The position numbers were made by a program, and so were the translations under genes. Positions 25,543 through 37,110 of a stretch of DNA of 64,000 nt are shown here, piece by piece. Each line of letters begins with the position of its first letter. Position 1 is the stretch's first letter. The notes beneath the pieces were generated by a model. That model was given only the letters and a program-made list of their open reading frames with translations. It made no database searches and had not been told where the DNA came from. This DNA comes from Bolinopsis microptera (Eukaryota > Ctenophora > Tentaculata > Lobata > Bolinopsidae): the NCBI RefSeq assembly GCF_026151205.1, contig NC_087073.1, forward strand, positions 1,576,001 through 1,640,000, written 5' to 3'.

Positions 25543-27275
25543 TTACAATTCCGTCACAACTGATAAGAAAAAAGAAAAGGACAAGCAGATAGGAAATTGG
25601 ACGGACAGAATTGTAACCAACAAAAACAAATTTCTGAGACTCATAAGACTGATGAGCTTATCTGGCCAGACTGTATCGGCAGCCCAGAGGTACTTGATCA
25701 GTTTGGCCTTAAAAGTAGAAATCCGCTCTGACTGCCGGATACATACTGGTAGACTATTCCATTTCAGCATAGATCTATGAAAAAAGCTATTTCGGAAGGC
25801 ATCCGAGCAGGGCACAGTGGTACTCATGTAAGTTGAAGTATCCGACATATCAATTATTTGAGCATTGTGCCTAGTGTATCGGGTGCCCTCTGGACAGCAT
25901 AGGACTATATATGTAGGGAGCGAAACTGGAATTATGCTATTCACTATTTTATAGAAGGTCATAAGATCGTTATAAATAAACTTCTGTTTAACAGGGAGAA
26001 TATTTAGTTTCTTTTGCTCTGTAGCAAGTTTATCGTCATTATAACTGGAGTAAGGTTCACCATTGATCCATTTAATAGCCCTCTTTTGGATAGCAACAAA
26101 CTGTTGAAGATGAGTTGCAGATTGAGGGGACCATATGACAGAACAATGTTCAAATATAGACCTAATTAACGCTAAATAGAACGATCTTTTCTGCCTTTTA
26201 TCAGTAGTGAAATGACATGTTCTCTTAAGTAGTCCAAGTCTAGAGGTAGCTTTGGAAACAAGCGCTTTACATTGTGCACCCCAATTAAACCTGGAGTTTA
26301 TTGCGACTCCTAAATCTGACTGAGAGGGCACAAAGTCAATATCACTTCCAGAAAGTTTATAAAAGAAGGTATTGAATGGCAAGTTATCCAGCACGTTTCT
26401 TTGCAGGGACACAGAGAGGGCTTTGCACTTTTGTGGGTGGAACTTCATTCGATTTCTCACTGACCAATCATATAATCTGTTGATGTCATTTTGGATTATG
26501 TGATGGTCAGGGTAACCAAGGATCTCCCTCCAAATTTTAGTGTCATCTGCATAAAGGGCGATATTGGTGCCTTCAGAGACACAGGAGAACATGTCATTTA
26601 TAAATATTACAAACAATAAAGGGCCAAGTATAGAACCTTGAGGGACACCAGACCGAACTGGTAGAGAAGAAGACGTTTGGCCTCCTATCACTACTTGTTG
26701 TTGTCGCCCCTCAAGATAGGACTTAATAAATTTAAGCATTAGTCCATCGACATTAAAAATATTCTTTAATTTACTTAAAATGAGGTCATGCGAAACGCTA
26801 TCAAAAGCTTTCGCAAAATCAAAATATATTATATCAGTCCTGGACCTGTTATTCAATGCAAGTGCAAGATTGTCCGTGAAAGGTATCATTTGGGTTGTGC
26901 ATGAACGTTCATTAACAAAACCGTGTTGTCAGTCATCCAACAGATCAGAACATGCAGCGTATAATGCAGTCTTTATGCACCTTTCAAAGACTTTCATTAC
27001 AAGAGATGTTAACGAGATAGGCCTGTAGTTCTCAACCGAAGACTTATCGCCCTTTTTGTGCACTGGTACTACAAGTGCCAGCTTCCAATCAGGGGGTATG
27101 CATCCGCTCGAGAAAGACAGGTTAAATAAAACACTAAGTGGGTATGCAAGGCTTTGGGCACAGTTTTTGAGGACTCTCCCATGAATCCCATCAGGGCCAG
27201 GGGCCTTGTTAGGATTTAACTTTTTAAGAATCAACAGAACATCTTCTCTACTATATTTGGGCAAACCCACCAATT
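25543..27275 (-). mobile_element. 5'-truncated non-LTR (LINE) retrotransposon, reverse transcriptase
   Basis: Encodes most of an RT domain plus C-terminal region. The first part (27273-26929) has LNPNKAPGPDGIHG and NYRPISLTS; the second (26889-25543, open frame also upstream to the stop) has FDFAKAFDSVSHD, VPQGSILGPLLF and the catalytic YADDTK, then the tail RNSFFHRSMLKWNSLP. The two parts are in the same frame, separated by one TGA at about 26926-26928. No endonuclease domain precedes it and homology ends near 27280, as expected for a 5'-truncated copy. Motif spacing suggests the CR1/Jockey side of the LINE tree. Otherwise the frame is clean, so insertion was fairly recent. Confidence 0.9.
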
Positions 27276-27769
27276 TTGAAAGATTTCAGTGTATAAAGTG
27301 ATAACTTTATGCACTCGTGTGGAGACTCCACACGAGTCATGAGACTCGTGTGGAGTCTCATGACTCAAAGGATTGGCTGTCTATATCTTCTCCATCTTCT
27401 CTCCTTTATCTCTAAAGATTGAGTGCCGTCTCTAAAAAATGTATTCAAAATTGTCTCTAAATAAATATAACGTTCCTCTGTTGAGTTGACAGTAGATCGT
27501 TTCCAGCGTGCACGCTCAATTTTATTCTGCAAATCGATAGTGATGATAAATGATTTCAACCATTTTATTGCTCAAATTTAAATATTTCAAATCCATTTAT
27601 TAGAACAGGGAGTTATCACTTTATGTTCTGAAAGTTTATTGGCAATAGGCTAGGTATGACATATTTTATATCAGCAGTTATTCAATACGAATTATATGTC
27701 ACAAACACTTTACAGATGTACGATTATTCATGAGCTGGGACACTGAACACTCATGTGAATTATGAAATA
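27276..27769. other. Spacer between LINE and WDR59 with a perfect palindrome
   Basis: Contains the self-complementary stretch CTCGTGTGGAGACTCCACAC (27313 onward), followed by repeats of the same arms up to 27365. 'AAAGTGATAACT' at 27297 and its inverted form near 27606 flank this segment. The minus-strand open frame 27365-27559 shows no recognisable domain. Confidence 0.5.
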
Positions 27770-30700
27770 ATGGCATTATACAATCAAACATCAAATCTGG
27801 GAGTGTCCTTTGACGTAACAAATGACAAGAAGTTTGTATTAAAGCTATGTCCAGCAGGTAACGACTTTTTCAATTCTTTTTCTTAAATCATCGTTGAGAA
27901 TAAATACAAAAATTTAAGATCATTAATTTCGAGTATGGATCTGATTGTGAGACTATTGTGCATATTATAAGCAATTTCCATATATTCACAGATTTTATAG
28001 TCCCTCTTGTGATAGATTATGTAATAATATAATAATTTAATTTCTAGATTTATGTTTTAAATCTAAATATATAATTAATAAATAAATCAAATCTATTCAT
28101 ATCTTTAAACTTTTCAGGTCTGTACGCCCACAAAATTACTGATGACATCAGTCAAGATTGTAAGTTCATGAAGCACATGAAACGGCCTCTTGTTTTACAT
28201 GGTCCGTTTAAAGATACCATTAGATGTGCCCCAAAGAGCCAGTTGTATGCGTATACAGATAGAGCAAATGTAAGTAATATTGACTACATCTTTACGTTTG
28301 CTAGTTTCGTTAATAACAGTTCTAGTTATGTTTTTAATAATAGTTACGTTTTTGTCAATACTCTCAACATATTCTTCCCAGTCAAAGTTCTTTGCTTTGT
28401 TCTGAATTATCACCTAGAAAAACTATAGCTAGGTTGTTCTTGGAGGATTACCTGGTTACCTGGTTACCTGGTTACCTGGTTACCTGGTTACCTGGTTACC
28501 TAGAAAAACTATAACTAGGTTGTTCTTGGAGGATTACCTGGTTACCTGGTTACCTGGTTACCTGGTTACCTGGTTACTTGGTTACCTGGTTACCTGGTTA
28601 CCTGGTTACCTAGAAAAACTATAACTAGGTTGTTCTTGGAGGATTCTCTGAAGCAGGATTTTTAGAGCAGCACAGTTTCTTGGATCAAATGAGCATGGTG
28701 AACTCAATCGACTGGGCATACAATGAGTCTCACATCCTGAGTGGTTCTCAGGATGACATGGCTCTGTTGTGGGACGCTGACACACTAGACAATGTCAGTA
28801 GGTCAGTCCTTCACTTTATATTACACTTTTGTTTTAATTTTACTTTCATTTCATTTTAAATTTTATTTCACTATAAATTGTAGTAGCTGTCAGTGGTAAA
28901 ATCTTTCTTTTTATATTTGTTCGTTCAAAGATCTTTCTCTCTTCAGATTTAAAGGAAACTCTGCTGCCTCAAAGATAAACCTGGTTGCTATGAGTAAAAG
29001 AAATTACAACCTCTTTGCTACATGTCATGACCGTGACATAAAGATTTGGGATAAAAGGAGGGCAAACCATTGTCAGGCTTATTCAGGTTACTAAAGGGAT
29101 ATTCAATTATAATTACATAATTTGACTAGGTTATTCACCCCGATAATCGCGACCGATAATTCCCTAAAAAACAAGGTATGAGAGTAGTTATGGCTGATAA
29201 TTTGAATTCTTATTATTAATCTCCCAGATGACACAAAACAAGCCTTTAAAGAACATGAGGGTTAACACTTATTAGGGTTACCGTTAAAAACGCTCATACT
29301 TTATTGCAAAAAATCCGAAATATGTTGATATATTTAACAGTGACTGCAAATGAACATGATATAAAACACTCTCAGGTCACTGCAACAGAATAACACACTT
29401 AGACTGGTCACCACACGAGGACCATTACTTTCTCACTTGTAGTTTGGACAAAACTGTCAAACTGTGGAACTGGAAAAATCCTAAGACGCCAGTCAAGGTA
29501 TGTGCAGGGAGTCAGTCAAGGTATGTGCAGGGAGTCAGTCAAGGTATGTGCATGGAGTCAGTCAAGGTATGTACAGGGAGTCAGTCAAGGTATGTGCAGG
29601 GAGTCAGTCAAGGTATGTGCAGGGAGTCAGTCAAGGTATGTGCAGGGAGTCAGTCAAGGTATGTGCAGGGAGTCAGTCAAGGTATGTGCAGGGAGTCAGT
29701 CAAGGTATGTGCAGTGAGTCAGTTAAGGTATGTGCAGGGAGTCAGTCAAGGTATGTGCATGGAGTCAGTCAAGGTATGTGCAGGGAGTCAGTCAAGGTAT
29801 GTGCAGTGAGTCAGTTAAGGTATGTGCAGGGAGTCAGTCAAGGTATGTGCAGGGAGTCAGTCAAGGTATGTGAAGGGAGTCAGTCAAGGTATGTGCAGGG
29901 AGTCAGTCAAGGTATGTGCAGGGAGTCAGTCAAGGTATGTGCAGGGATCCAGTCAAGGTATGTGTAGGGAGTCAGTCAAGGTATGTGCAGGGAGTCAGTC
30001 AAGGTATGTGAAGGGAGTCAGTCAAGGTATGTGCAGGGAGTCAGTCAAGGTATGTGCAGGGAGTCAGTCAAGGTATGTGCAGGGATCCAGTCAAGGTATG
30101 TGTAGGGAGTCAAATGTAATCAGCCCATATTATAATTATGTTAAATTAGACATTAAAATAATGGAGAGGTGGTGGAAGTTTGCCACCTCCCCAACAAGTG
30201 TATAGTATGTATATTATATACACTGTATACAATAAGTACAGTTTTATAGTGTTGTAGTATTATTGGACCTTTACTGATAGTTTAAATTCGACATATGACG
30301 TCATCTAGCGTCATCTAGCGTCATCTAGCGTGAAATATCGCCAGATGATGATAGATGACGCTAGATGACGCTAGATGACGCTAGATGACGCCAATTAGCG
30401 ACATTGTCGCTAAGTGCACGGCACCTTTCGAATGTCGCTATCTAGCGCTATCTAGCGCTATCTAGCGCTATCTAGCGCTATCTAGCGCTATCTAACGCTA
30501 TCTAGCGCTATATGTCGCAACGACATCTGACGCTATATAGCGCTATCTGGCGCTATATAGCGCTAGATAGCGTGAACTGTCGTAAACTGACTTATCCCGC
30601 TATCCAGCGCTTGATGTCGCCTGCGTCAGATGTCGTCGCGACAGATGTCGTCAGATGACGTCAGATATCGCTAGATGGCGTCAGATAGCGTCAGATGTCG

Positions 30701-33700
30701 CGGCAACATATGACGCTAGATGACGCTAGATGTCGTCCCTAGAATTTTTATGAAAATAGCGCTATCTGTCGCCTGGCGTCAGTGCTGCGTGCTTAGCGTC
30801 ATCTAGCGTCATCTAGCGTCACCTAGCGTCATATAGCGTCATATAGCGTCATATAGCGCTAGATAGCGCTAGATAGCGCTAGATAGCGCTAGATAGCGCT
30901 AGATAGCGCTAGATAGCGACATTCGAAAGGTGCCGTGCACTTAGCGACAATGTCGCTAATTGGCGTCATCTAGCGTCATCTAGCGTCATCTAGCGTCATC
31001 TATCATCATCTGGCGATATTTCACGCTAGATGACGCTAGATGACGCTAGATGACGTCATATGTCGAATTTCAACTATCAGTAAAGGTCCGTATTATTAGC
31101 TTATTAGTGTGTTTTGTGCTATTTATTCTACGTTTCTGTCTGACAGGAGAAGAGGATCGGAGAGCAAGTTTGGAGGGCTTTGTACGACCCGCTGGACTCA
31201 AGGAATGTGTTTTTAGCTCTTATTGTTCCAGATAACAAAGTGAATGGAGTAGCTCCTAAGGTATCTTACTGATCCATCCTTTTATTCTTCCTAGTATTAT
31301 ATAATGTAATTATGTATCTCGAATTGAAGCCCATAAAAAGAGTAATAAGATAATATTTAATTGCAAATGCCAGGAGTAGTAACACACTTCTACCTGGTAA
31401 CACTAGTAGTGTTACCATAGTTACACTAGTAGTAGGAGTAGTAACACACTTGTACCAGGTATGTGAGTATTAGTATTACCATTATGGTAACTAATGGTAA
31501 CTAATGGTAAATAATGGTAACGAATGGTAACGAATGGTAACTATGGTAACTATAGTAACTAATGGTAACTAATGGTAACTATGGTAACTATAGTAACTAA
31601 TGGTAACTAATGGTAACTAATGGTAACTAATGGTAACTAATGGTAACTAATGGTAACTATGGTTACTTCTACCAGGTATGTGAGTTTGACAAGGACCCGA
31701 CCTGTGACCGCTTCCTCCCGAGTAGATCTGACAGTTTGATAATAGAAGCGAGGATATCATCCCAATCTGGTGGCAACACTACACTTATAGGACTCAGCAA
31801 CACTGGCAACTTTAAAACTTGGGTTCTAGAGTCCCAGAGCTCTTCCTCTCGGCTCAATCTCTCACTCAACCTTTCTTCTCCTATTGAGGTTAAGGAGAGT
31901 ACCTGTAAGTTTTAATTAGCCGCTTTTTATCAAAACAACACAAACATTGTTTTAAAATGTGTAATAATAAATAATTATTTTATTTTTCTTTGGCATTTTA
32001 AATCATCCTGTTTTCTGGTAGCTTATACCCCCTTATAGCTTATAAGTTATACGCCCCCCCCCCCCCCTTTAGCTTATACCCCCCTTTAGCTTATACCCCC
32101 CTTATAGCTTATACCTCCCCTTATAGCTTATACCCCCTTATAGCTTATACCTCCCTTATACCCCCCCCCCTTATAGCTTATACCCCCCCCCCTTATAGCT
32201 TATACCCCCCTTATAAATCAAGAGGCTTGCATATAATGAACATATTGACACGGGTGCAGAGTTGAGTCTGTACGGAACCTAGTAGTTTCAGATCCTTGTT
32301 TAACTTGCCGTACAGCAAGGTCATCCACTACTTTAGCCCGGCGAGGCACATAACTCCCTCTACAACTCCATGACAAATGTTTCATATATACTAGCCGAGT
32401 TCACAAGTTATATCCTTGTGTTTGAGAAGAGCTCGTTAGAACTGCTTCCTTTCCCTTCAGTATCCCACAGTCTCTCGAGTTTCGTAACTGCCAGAGAACT
32501 CTCTTAAACAATTACTAGACTCGGTGATTATAAATCAAGAGGCTTGCATATAATGAACATATTGACACGGGTGCAGAGTTGAGTCTGTACGGAACCTAGT
32601 AGTTTCAGATCCTTGTTTAACTTGCCGTACAGCAAGGTCATCCACTACTTTAGCCCGGCGAGGCACATAACTCCCTCTACAACTCCATGACAAATGTTTC
32701 ATATATACTAGCCGAGTTCACAAGTTATATCCTTGTGTTTGAGAAGAGCTCGTTAGAACTGCTTCCTTTCCCTTCAGTATCCCACAGTCTCTCGAGTTTC
32801 GTAACTGCCAGAGAACTCTCTTAAACAATTACTAGACTCGGTGATTATAAATCAAGAGGCTTGCATATAATGAACATATTGACACGGGTGCAGAGTTGAG
32901 TCTGTACGGAACCTAGTAGTTTCAGATCCTTGTTTAACTTGCCGTACAGCAAGGTCATCCACTACTTTAGCCCGGCGAGGCACATAACTCCCTCTACAAC
33001 TCCATGACAAATGTTTCATATATACTAGCCGAGTTCACAAGTTATATCCTTGTGTTTGAGAAGAGCTCGTTAGAACTGCTTCCTTTCCCTTCAGTATCCC
33101 ACAGTCTCTCGAGTTTCGTAACTGCCAGAGAACTCTCTTAAACAATTACTAGACTCGGTGATTATAAATCAAGAGGCTTGCATATAATGAACATATTGAC
33201 ACGGGTGTAGAGTTGAGTCTGTACGGAACCTAGTAGTTTCAGATCCTTGTTTAACTTGCCGTACAGCAAGGTCATCCACTACTTTAGCCCGGCGAGGCAC
33301 ATAACTCCCTCTACAACTCCATGACAAATGTTTCATATATACTAGCCGAGTTCACAAGTTATATCCTTGTGTTTGAGAAGAGCTCGTTAGAACTGCTTCC
33401 TTTCCCTTCAGTATCCCACAGTCTCTCGAGTTTCGTAACTGCCAGAGAACTCTCTTAAACAATTACTAGACTCGGTGATTATAAATCAAGAGGCTTGCAT
33501 ATAATGAACATATTGACACGGGTGCAGAGTTGAGTCTGTACGGAACCTAGTAGTTTCAGATCCTTGTTTAACTTGCCGTACAGCAAGGTCATCCACTACT
33601 TTAGCCCGGCGAGGCACATAACTCCCTCTACAACTCCATGACAAATGTTTCATATATACTAGCCGAGTTCACAAGTTATATCCTTGTGTTTGAGAAGAGC

Positions 33701-36700
33701 TCGTTAGAACTGCTTCCTTTCCCTTCAGTATCCCACAGTCTCTCGAGTTTCGTAACTGCCAGAGAACTCTCTTAAACAATTACTAGACTCGGTGATTATA
33801 AATCAAGAGGCTTGCATATAATGAACATATTGACACGGGTGCAGAGTTGAGTCTGTACGGAACCTAGTAGTTTCAGATCCTTGTTTAACTTGCCGTACAG
33901 CAAGGTCATCCACTACTTTAGCCCGGCGAGGCACATAACTCCCTCTACAACTCCATGACAAATGTTTCATATATACTAGCCGAGTTCACAAGTTATATCC
34001 TTGTGTTTGAGAAGAGCTCGTTAGAACTGCTTCCTTTCCCTTCAGTATCCCACAGTCTCTCGAGTTTCGTAACTGCCAGAGAACTCTCTTAAACAATTAC
34101 TAGACTCGGTGATTATAAATCAAGAGGCTTGCATATAATGAACATATTGACACGGGTGCAGAGTTGAGTCTGTACGGAACCTAGTAGTTTCAGATCCTTG
34201 TTTAACTTGCCGTACAGCAAGGTCATCCACTACTTTAGCCCGGCGAGGCACATAACTCCCTCTACAACTCCATGACAAATGTTTCATATATACTATTATA
34301 GCTTTATAGGAGTTAATGTTTAAACAAGTACTGGCTACTAATGACAATTCTGAAATAGTAACACGTGTTAACTGTTAACTGTTACCAGTGTAACACGTGT
34401 AGTGGAACACGTGTAGTAGAGGAACACAATAAAAAATAGTGTACTTTTTCAGCATTCGGCAGCGAAATGCCAACCCTGTCCTCCTCCCCCAATTCCAGTA
34501 CAACTATAACAACTGAAATAATGCAGAATACTGAAAAGTATGGAATTATTGTGCACTCTGTCGACCGGAAAAAAGTTTTCAAGTCTCAAAAGTTGACAGT
34601 AAAACTGAAGGTAATTGTTTGATTAAAATAAAATTATCAATTTATAGTATTGATTACAGAGTAAGTACTAAATAAAATAAAATATAGTTAGAAATATATA
34701 TGTTTCTAATATATATAATATATTATACAATCATTATTTAATTGCAGATGGATCTAACAACGCCAGATGTGCCCGCATTTTCTTTCGACGACTTTCCTCT
34801 CAGCATAGAAAAGAGAGATACTTATCTGAAACACTTTGACGGGAAGTCCCAGGAAATAATGCTGGAGAGTAACGGGAACCAAGAGAAACTGATAAGTTTC
34901 ATCTGTAGCGACTTTAAAGAAGTGTGCAATGAAATAGAGGAAGATGTAAGTAAAAAAGTTCAGATAGAAAATATTTTTTATTATATAACCAACTAATGAG
35001 TTGCTAGTCATAATATTTTACATCACTTATCTATTGCATCTACAGAACTATTTTACAGATAACTCAGACAACAAAGAGAACAAAGACCAACTACGACAAG
35101 AACGTGCCATTTCCCCGGATCTGCGGAGCGCGCTTCTGTGCTAATAACTACCTGGTGGTGTTCAAACGACCTGTTGCGTCCGGGGAGTCAGCTGTTAACG
35201 AGCCAGTCAGACAGAAAACATTCCGCGCATACCACCAGATGCTCAACACTAAGATCTCCTCTCTGACGGGGAAAAAGCGGGATAAAACGCCCTCCACCCC
35301 CTCTGTAGCAGAGTACTACTACCTGAACTCGACGCGCACGCGCCAGACGCGCTCAGGACACTGCGAGCCCCACCAACGGAGTTACATCCTCCCAGTACAG
35401 ATACGGGACATTAGCAGGATCCTGCCCCAGAGTTGCAGGGAGCTAGCTGCTGAGTACTCTTTAGATTCAGACAAGGACCTGGGGGAGATCTGTGATATTA
35501 ACATCGAGGTGGCTAAGAACAGACTCAGGATGGACCTGGTACAGTTGTGGAGGGTTCTCAAGATTACCACTGATCCGCAAGTTGTGAGACATCTGTACGA
35601 GAAGAAACCGTGGGACCAATACCCGTACGGGAGGAAACTGATTGACAGTTATATTGAGTTCTATTACATGAAGAAGGACGTTCAGACTTTAGCAATGGTT
35701 TATGGGATGTGTGCTCTGGTGGAAGCGAAGGTTAAGGTATGTAAAGATCCTCCCTCCCTCCCTCCCTCCCTCCCTCCCTCCCTCCCTCCCTCCCTCCCTC
35801 CCTCCCTCCCTCCCTCCCTCCCTCCCTCCCTCCCTCCCTCCCTCCCTCCCTCCCTCCCTCCCTCCCTCCCTCCCTCCCTTTAATAATAAATTTAAACAAT
35901 TTCTACATAAAGACGTGAACTTTAAAGAGTGACGTATAACACCAGAGTCAGTTGAAGAACGAGGGAGGGGGCAGGTTCCAGTTTATACCTCCAGGCAACA
36001 TGTTGTTCAGTCTAACGGATAACCTCTCAACCTCTGTATCTATAGAGCAGGACTTCAGTGAGCCTGAGTCAGACAGCACCACTTCTCCTCGTATCAGGGA
36101 GGTCAGTGTTCCTCAGCTAATTGCACTAATTGCACTAATTGCACTAACACTAATTGCACTAACACTAATTGTACTAAAACTAATTGCACTAATTGCACTA
36201 ACACTAATTGCACTAACACTAATTGTACTAACACTAATTGCACTAATTGCACTAACACTAATTGCACTAACACTAATTGCACTAACACTAATTGCACTAA
36301 CACTAATTGTACTAACACTAATTGTACTAACACTAATTGTACTAACACTAATTGCACTAACACTAATTGTACTAACACTAATTGCACTAATTGCACTAAT
36401 TATTACTTTTCTAATTACCAACTCTCCTCGTATCAGGGAGGTCAGTGTCTCGATTTTAGATTTATCGCTCCTCTCCTCAATCGATAATCATCTTGATATT
36501 ATGCAATGTCGCCAATACAATTACCCTAACTAATACGATTATTGACTTTACTTTACTTGATGAATATTATGTATTATATGATATAAAATTGTGACATTTT
36601 TTGATTCTTAGAAATTCAACTAGTTTATGTTTATGTTTCTGATTATGTTTATGTTTCTGATAATTAGTTAGTTTTATTGTGCACTGTGTGTAGAGGCTAA

Positions 36701-37110
36701 CTCCTCTGTTTCAGGATATTCTTTTCCCCTACGAAAGAAGTGGTATAAACGGGGACCTGATAAAGCTAAACTACGCCTCAGTGCTGTACAGTTGGAAGCT
36801 GCTGAACAAGCGAGCAGAAGTGCTGAACACAGTGCACCGGTCCCCCGGCTCCCTGGCCCCCACTAAGAGGTTTGAAGTAGCGGGCCAAGTGTGGGAGTGC
36901 GCTATCTGCCGACTTCCTGTCTCCAACCTAGGCTCCTTCTGTGTGGAGTGTATGCATGGTGGACACTTCCAGCATTTGAGGGCCTGGTTCACTAGTTCAG
37001 TGGGGGGAAGGGTTATCAGAGAGTGCCCCACAGGGTGTGGGTGCGTGTGTGCGAATCATATGGGGAACTGGGACGGTGCTGTCGAGCTGAGCAGTTGTAA
37101 GGGACATTAG
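27770..37110 (+). CDS. WDR59: WDR59, GATOR2 complex subunit
   Basis: WD-repeat, RWD and C-terminal zinc-binding protein of the lysosomal GATOR2 complex, which relays amino-acid status to mTORC1. Twelve phase-consistent exons: 27770-27857, about 28117-28270, 28671-28801, 28947-29086, 29376-29497, 31147-31260, 31676-31904, 34453-34610, 34748-34945, 35059-35736, 35952-36101, 36715-37110. WD40 units occur in exons 1-6 (IDWAYNESHILSGSQDDMAL, FATCHDRDIKIWDKR, LTCSLDKTVKLWNWK). Exons 8-9 correspond to the RWD region. Exon 10 has the diagnostic PFPRICGARFCANNYLVVF and KDVQTLAMV. The last exon has the cysteine-rich end CAICRLPV, CVECMHGGHFQH, CPTGCGC. The final nine residues, VELSSCKGH, and the stop are encoded by the first unit of a 36-bp minisatellite. 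The start codon is the least certain point because WD repeat 1 is divergent. Confidence 0.93.
28435..28645. repeat. Minisatellite in WDR59 intron 2
   Basis: Composite array: runs of the 8-bp unit TACCTGGT are separated by copies of a longer block containing CCTAGAAAAACTATAACTAG and TTGTTCTTGGAGGATTACCT (near 28413, 28497, 28607). The block copies lie between the intron donor and the exon 3 acceptor but do not include either. Confidence 0.85.
29498..30112 (+). repeat. 23-bp minisatellite carrying the WDR59 intron 5 donor
   Basis: About 26 units of a 23-bp repeat beginning at the first base of intron 5. The consensus opens GTATGTGCAGGGAGTCAGTC and closes AAG, so each junction reads GTCAAG|GTATGT, identical to the authentic exon 5 end. 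Because 23 is not a multiple of 3 and the unit has no stop, all three forward frames are open; these open frames are artefacts. Confidence 0.97.
30257..31097. mobile_element. Long-TIR MITE in WDR59 intron 5, 8-bp TSD
   Basis: An 825-bp element (30265-31089) flanked by the direct repeat GTATTATT (30257-30264 and 31090-31097). Both ends start GGACCTTTACTGATAGTT, and the inverted arms match for at least 170 bp with a single difference visible. The arms hold sub-terminal runs of CTAGATGACG and CTATCTAGCG units. There is no transposase. An 8-bp TSD suggests mobilisation by a hAT-type enzyme, but the termini alone do not prove it. The matching arms indicate recent insertion. Confidence 0.9.
31380..31675. 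repeat. TAATGGTAAC minisatellite before WDR59 exon 7
   Basis: An array of TAATGGTAAC and close variants ends at the exon 7 acceptor. Near 31449 the sequence ACTTGTACCAG|GTATGTGAGT copies the authentic acceptor and exon start (ACTTCTACCAG|GTATGTGAGT at 31665-31685), so the array is bracketed by two copies of the junction. Confidence 0.85.
32030..32215. repeat. C-rich TTATAGCTTATACCCCCC array
   Basis: Irregular array of roughly 17-25-bp units in WDR59 intron 7 differing mainly in C-run length, directly preceding the 317-bp satellite. The motif TTATAGCTT also resumes after the last satellite unit (34296), suggesting the satellite lies within this array. Confidence 0.85.
32216..34295. repeat. 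317-bp satellite, about 6.6 copies, in WDR59 intron 7
   Basis: Seven head-to-tail units with the same internal site (AGAGGCTTGCATATAATGAA) at 32221, 32538, 32855, 33172, 33489, 33806 and 34123; the last is truncated near 34294. Units are almost identical; one C-to-T difference near 33208 is visible. I do not recognise the unit as an rRNA, tRNA, snRNA or spliced-leader gene. Each unit holds a partial minus-strand open frame (GSYVPRRAKVVDDLAVRQVK) that is not obviously a known protein. Confidence 0.95.
35750..35881. repeat. (CCCT)n microsatellite in WDR59 intron 10
   Basis: About 32 perfect copies of the tetranucleotide, beginning 14 nt after the exon 10 donor, on a strand where it gives a strongly pyrimidine-rich intron that ends 70 nt later at the exon 11 acceptor. 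Open frames through it (poly Leu-Pro-Pro-Ser) are artefacts. Confidence 0.97.
36102..36450. repeat. TTGCACTAACACTAA array bracketed by copies of the WDR59 exon 11 donor
   Basis: Intron 11 begins with the donor in TCCTCGTATCAGGGAG|GTCAGTGT (about 36086-36108). It then has about 290 bp of 9-bp and 15-bp units (TTGCACTAA, TTGCACTAACACTAA), after which the same donor segment TCCTCGTATCAGGGAG|GTCAGTGT appears again at about 36424-36447. Confidence 0.93.

Noticed and set aside
27365-27559. 64-codon minus-strand ORF between the LINE and WDR59
   Set aside because: Short, no domain, no splice context and not linked to the LINE frame.
29444-30205. Repetitive open frames with ESVKVCAGSQSRYVQGVSQG
   Set aside because: The 23-bp repeat opens all three forward frames; the true exon ends at 29497.
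32216-34295. Tandem 5S rRNA, snRNA or spliced-leader genes
   Set aside because: The 317-bp unit shows no recognised 5S internal control region, Sm site with leader donor, or conserved snRNA sequence.
35702-36421. Poly-LPPS, IALTLIAL and VLVQLVLVQL open frames
   Set aside because: They arise from (CCCT)n and TTGCACTAA repeats in WDR59 introns.
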